DNA of 20,731 bases, taken from Intoshia linei. Taxonomy: Eukaryota > Orthonectida > Rhopaluridae. A model generated the notes under the pieces. The model saw only the letters and a list, made by a program, of their open reading frames with translations. It was not told the origin of the DNA and did no database searches. The translations under genes and the position numbers were made by a program. This document shows, piece by piece, positions 12,301 to 18,300 of the stretch. How positions within the stretch are numbered: the stretch's first letter is position 1; each line of letters starts with the position of its first letter. The DNA lies in the NCBI GenBank assembly GCA_001642005.1, contig LWCA01000677.1, positions 1 through 20,731 on the forward strand, given 5' to 3'.

Positions 12301-15300
12301 CACTTTCATTGTTTTTTACATGAAATTATACAAAATCTGATAAGCTAAATGTCCAGAATTTAAATACAAAAGTAAGAATATACTAGCTACAGAATAAACA
12401 CGCCTCTATCGAAAAGTGTGGTTCTATATAGTGCTTCCGCAATTATTCATCGATTGTTTACCAATGAATCGAATAACATGATAAAGTTATGCTCTTTTTA
12501 TCAATTGTATTTTACAAGATTTTGATATTGGAATTATTATATTTAAAATGGAAATACAATACAAGTTGTAGTATAATTAGTAAGATTTAAATAAGAGCTT
12601 TTAATAGAACAAGCAAATTCAACTTAGGTTGATAATATAGATAAATAACAATCAATCTCATCTTCAATCTTCATAGTGATATTATATATCACTACTTAAG
12701 TTAAATTATTAAAATTTTCCCAAGCTTTAGACTTTGATTTCATCCCTTAATATAGAAATAATTATCCCTGAACTAGAAAGTAATTTTATTGGTTTCTATG
12801 TTACATACCGAATTAGTTTTACGAAAATATCAAGTGTCAAAAAATGTCACAAAAAATAATATAACTTAACAACAAATGAAGTAATACTGTACAAAATAAA
12901 TTTCAGTTGTTCGATTAATTGTTTGACGAACAAACAAATGAACAATTATTCATTGCGGAAGCACTAGTTCTATAACAAAAACTATTAAAATGGAATGTTG
13001 ACACTTTAATATTTAAAACTTGCAATTAAATTTACTAGCCAAAATAGCATGTCAGTAATTTAAATTATTTCATACAAATAAAAAAAATTAAAAATAATAG
13101 ATAAATGGGCGTGTTTATAGTCTAATGCCTAAGATTGAAATCTCATTTTGTACTTTTAATTGTACATTTTATATACACATTTTATTGTCATTTTTAAAAT
13201 CTCACATAAGATATTTTGGTGTATAAGTGTTAATATATTTTTATTTTATTCTAAAGTAGTATTTTTAAATACGATTAAATTAATAGTTAAAAATGTAATA
13301 TTATCAATTAATTTAGCGTGTTTGAATAATTGTATTAGTTGTAATGATATCGAATCGTGTATAGAATGTGAACAATACATGTTCTTTGACAAAAAAAACA
13401 ACAAATGTCAAAGTATGGTTTTTTCAAAAATCCAAAATTACATTATTAAATTACGATTTAATTTAGAATGTCCGCAATTTTGTGCTATTTGTGATGAATT
13501 AAATACATGCATTGAATGTAATTACAACATGTATTGGGATTCAGAAATGACTCTATGTAGAGGTACGCTATATTTTTATTAATGATTTTCACTGTTAGAA
13601 ATTTTAATTATTGTGTTTCCTCCTTTATTACGTTTATTATTATTATTAATTTTGTTTGGTTGAACTAATAATTCCGTTTTATAGCCTCTCGTCATTTGAT
13701 ATTCATTTTTATTTATTATAATAAATACTAATAATTGATTATATGAATTATTAATGATCTAATATGGAAATATTAAATATTGGTTATTTTATCCTTATCC
13801 GCAACAAATTTGCAGGATATAACTTAACAAAATGTATTTCAGTAAGAATAATAAACATTAATTAAGATAAATAATAAATTAGAAAATAATAATAATAAAT
13901 AATAATGTTGTATTTAGATTGTATACCAGATTGTTCGATTTGTAGCACAAATTCTATATGCGAAAAATGCGTAGCTGGTTACTTTTTTGAAAATGAAACC
14001 AAAAAGTGTACATGTAATAATTGAAATATGTATTACAGTCAGACTTGTTAATAGTGAACTTAACTGATATTACTAACTTGATGCATGATTAATAATGTTT
14101 CATTTCACTGTCATTTTCATTATTTATGATTTTTTTATAGTGAACATTAAAAAAATTCGGAACCAAATGTTCATTATCCACAAGTCTGACTGTATTATTT
14201 TTAACAGAACATAAATGCGATAATTATTCAATATTTAATATTCAAATGAATTTTAAGTTTTATAAACTATAAAATTTAGCATGCAAAAGCAATTGTTTCG
14301 AGTGTACGAATAAAACGGAGTGCGTGAGCTGTTATAGTGGATACTGTGTAGATGAGAAAAATGATTGCATATGTACAATTTTGTCATTTTTAAAATATTA
14401 CACTAACAAACAAAATTGTTTTATAATACCAGTTTTTTATTTTTTTAAATCTGGATCAAATTATCATATTATTATACATATTTAAAATAAAGTGGCCAGA
14501 AAAAATACGTTCTATCAATTTTAGTTTATTTGGTGATAAATTTAAAGCCAAAACTACTCATCTATTTTGATGAATAAAATTTTTCGGCTTAAAATTTATT
14601 CCAAATAAACTAAAATTAATATACGTATTTTTTCTGGACATAAGCATAACTTAAATTTAGTCACTACAAAAAATTGTCACTCGTGTAAATACGATTCTAT
14701 ATCTCAAAGTCAATCATGTACCTCATGTGTTCAAGGCTATAATTTAGAATTTTGTTTGGGTAAGTCACGTTTAAATTATTAATGTTATTTATGATTTAAT
14801 AAATATTAATATATAGAATGCTCGTCATTTTGTGTAAAATGCTTAGATAATACTCAATGTGTGGAGTGTCGTATAGGAACCTACTTGGAGAATTCTTTGT
14901 GTAAAAGTATTCTGGTGTAAATTTTATTTTTTAAATCATGTTTAGAATGCCCAAATAATTGTAAAGATTGTTTTTCAAATTTAGAATGTAACGAATGCAG
15001 TGAAATGTTTTATTTTAATAATGTATCAAATGAATGTGAAGGTATAACTAATCTTATTACTCCTTTATTATTTATTTGATCTTACGTTTTGACGAGTACA
15101 AAATATTTATGGCCAAGGTTTTCGATATATAGAGGAGCATTAGAAACGTATTTTTGAAACATCTTTTCTGATTAATATGTCAAACGTAAAATTAAACTTT
15201 GACGAATAATTTATGTTTTTTTCTACATTTTTTACCAATGGCTAAATTAAAAAAAATTTATAAAATGTTAAAATGTTTAAATATAACCACTTTTTTTTAC

Positions 15301-18300
15301 AAGTTTGTATTTATTGCAAAATTGATGGGAGGGTATAATTTTAATGATTTAAATTTTAATAGCATGCCCCAAAAATTGTTTATCCTGTCAATCTGAAAAC
15401 AACTGTGAACAATGCATTAAATCAAATCAATTTTTTAATGGAATAAATGCATGCGATGGTTAGTTTAATATTTATTTATTATGTTAATTATAATTAAACT
15501 ATATAATTATAGCATTGTACAATATTTTGGTGTAGTTTCAAAATCGATGAATCGGTTTGAACCATCATGATTGTTAGAAAATAACACAAATTTGATATTT
15601 TTAATATATCAAGTGATAAAATATTTTCAATGCATAATTTTTAGTTACATTAAGGGGTTTTGCATTTTGAAAAATTTTAGGTTTTAAAAGAACAGTAAAT
15701 TATAAAAAAATTGAATGATTCGAAATTTTTTTAATCTTGTCTAGTAATTTTACTTTAATATGGTCCGCAATAAATTTTATAATTTATTACCAGTCCGCCG
15801 TGAAAAAAATGTGGGAACCCCTGTTTTAATACATCTAATTAATTCTGGTGAATTATCCTTTAAAACTCTTAATTTATACATACATTCATTATGTGTGTAA
15901 AAAAATATGCATATGTATAACATACATTATTATTTTCTACATTTAATAGATTGCATTATAAATTGTCAAAAATGCTATTCTACTGATGAATGCGATGTAT
16001 GTATGCCTGGATATATTATAAATACGGATAGAACAATATGTCTAGGTAACAATTATTTTTGAATTAATTTCAATGTACGATATGTACCGTAAAATGTAAT
16101 TTTGTTTTTTATGGAATTTTTATAACTGAAATTATTTTGTTTTTGCACGCTTAAATTTATTAGCGACAACTAAAAATGATTATTCTTTGAAGATTTTATT
16201 TTTGCAGTCATATAACAAACTACTTTTTTAAAATTTTCAAATATAATTTTAAATTTAAGAATATTTAAATTTCTCGAGAGCAATCAAAATGTATGATATA
16301 TGTAAATGGAACATACATTATATATTTTGGGAAATCTTTAATTTTAATTAACATTTCTAGCCTTGAAAATTACATTAAATTTTTTTATATATTGTAATAT
16401 ATATTTTAGATAATTAATTATTAACATTATGTAAATTATCTAAATTAAGTTATGTAGTTACTACATCTAAAAAATCCAAAAGAATGGATAATTTTGAAAA
16501 TTAATTTTAGAATGTCCTGCCAATTGTGAAGAATGTCAATCTGGCGGTGTTTGCATAAAATGTGATGAATATTCATATAGAGAAATTGACAATAATCAAC
16601 ACGATTGTAAAAGTATATGATAATTAATTATGTTCATTGAAATAATTACGTTTTCACCGGTATAATCAGTTTGCCCAGTTCTTTTGAGAAGTTATTGAGA
16701 AAGGTTCATACGTTAACATTTAAAAAATTACCATAAAAACCTTTCTAAAATTTGGCTTAAAACATGGTGCCGACACTTTCTTCACTTATGGCCACCATTG
16801 TCAAAACGTTAAAATCTTTTAACAGTTTTACATGCCTATTAGTCATAAACCGTGAAAATTCAATAGCACATGTGCCAGACACATTTGTATATTTTAATTA
16901 ACCGAATTTTCCGGTTATTGTATATGTATATGTCCATTTCCATAATCAGGGCAACACTATTTTCTATATTTAGAGCATTTAATTAATACATTAATTTAGA
17001 ATGCTCTGGTATAATTGACTATTGTAATAAATGTATGCTCAGGAATGAACAATTAATTTGCATTGAATGCGCTCAAGGATCGTGTTTATCAGATAACGAT
17101 TTATATTGCATCAGTATAGCTTTAAAACATTTTTTAACTAATATAGCTAATATTAATATAAACACAATTGGAATAATCCTATTTAGAAAGTTCGTCCAAC
17201 TGTTTACAATGTATTGATCCAAAAACTGAGTGTTTGAAATGTGAAAATACGTATCATCTCACAGAAGACAAAATACAATGTACTAGTAACAGATGTTATA
17301 CATGCTCAACAAAAGAATGTGACTATGAGGATACCAATAATATGATAGGTTGTCCTGACTTAGGGTTGTCAAATTCGTGCTGGGTAAAATAATTATTTCA
17401 TAATATATCTTTTAACCTTTGAACGTGTTTAATTTTCAAGAGAGTTACCACAGTTGATTAGTTTTTGTGCGCGATTCAACGTGACTTATCAGTTGATCGA
17501 ATAATTTGTTATTTTAATAGAATGATGAACTTTAACATTTTAATTTTAAACGAAATTTTAGGGAAACCCGTCATAAATTGGCTTTTATTGTTAAATACAT
17601 TTCATTATAATGTATTTTAATAATATTGTATAGAAAATAGTATAAATTACTATACCATTTCACTATCGATATGATAATAGCTAAATTCAATGTAATAGTG
17701 TGGGTTTATTAGAAAAACCTTACGTAAATATAAACAAAAACTTCGTTACAACTAATTAAAATTATAACCGTTTAATAAATAGTTTTGTTGGATACATCCT
17801 AATTTATATAATATGCTACGCGATTTTTGTTTGTGTGTGTGTTCCACTTTATTGAAATAACTATCAGTCTTAAAATTTTATAAAGTCCACATTTTAATTA
17901 CAGTTTTTTCCGGGATGTATAACAAGATAAATTTCAACCTCCCAAACTCATATCTTACAGGTCAAAAACCCCAATTGTTCCTCTTTTTGAAAATCAAACG
18001 AGTTGGAGAATTTAAAAAAATATATACGCTGATACGGATTTTAAAATCATAATCAGTATCATAAATTTAAATTTAAAAAAATTATATCTTCAGAGCCAAA
18101 ACCCCAAATTACCCTTATTTTTTTAATGAAAACAGCCCTAGAATTTCAAAAACTTTACAGGTGGTACAGTTGTATCGTTTTAAAACACACAGAAAATTTC
18201 AATCCAAATACGTGACGACTTCACGGTCAGAAAACATTTTAGTATTCATTTTTTTTCGAAATATTTTATTAAAACAAAAAATTTGAAATAATTAACTATC

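Noticed and set aside
13160-13582. A single 140-residue open frame read as one gene
   Set aside because: It joins exons 24 and 25 through a 54-base intron that happens to be open. The exon boundaries match the other modules exactly.
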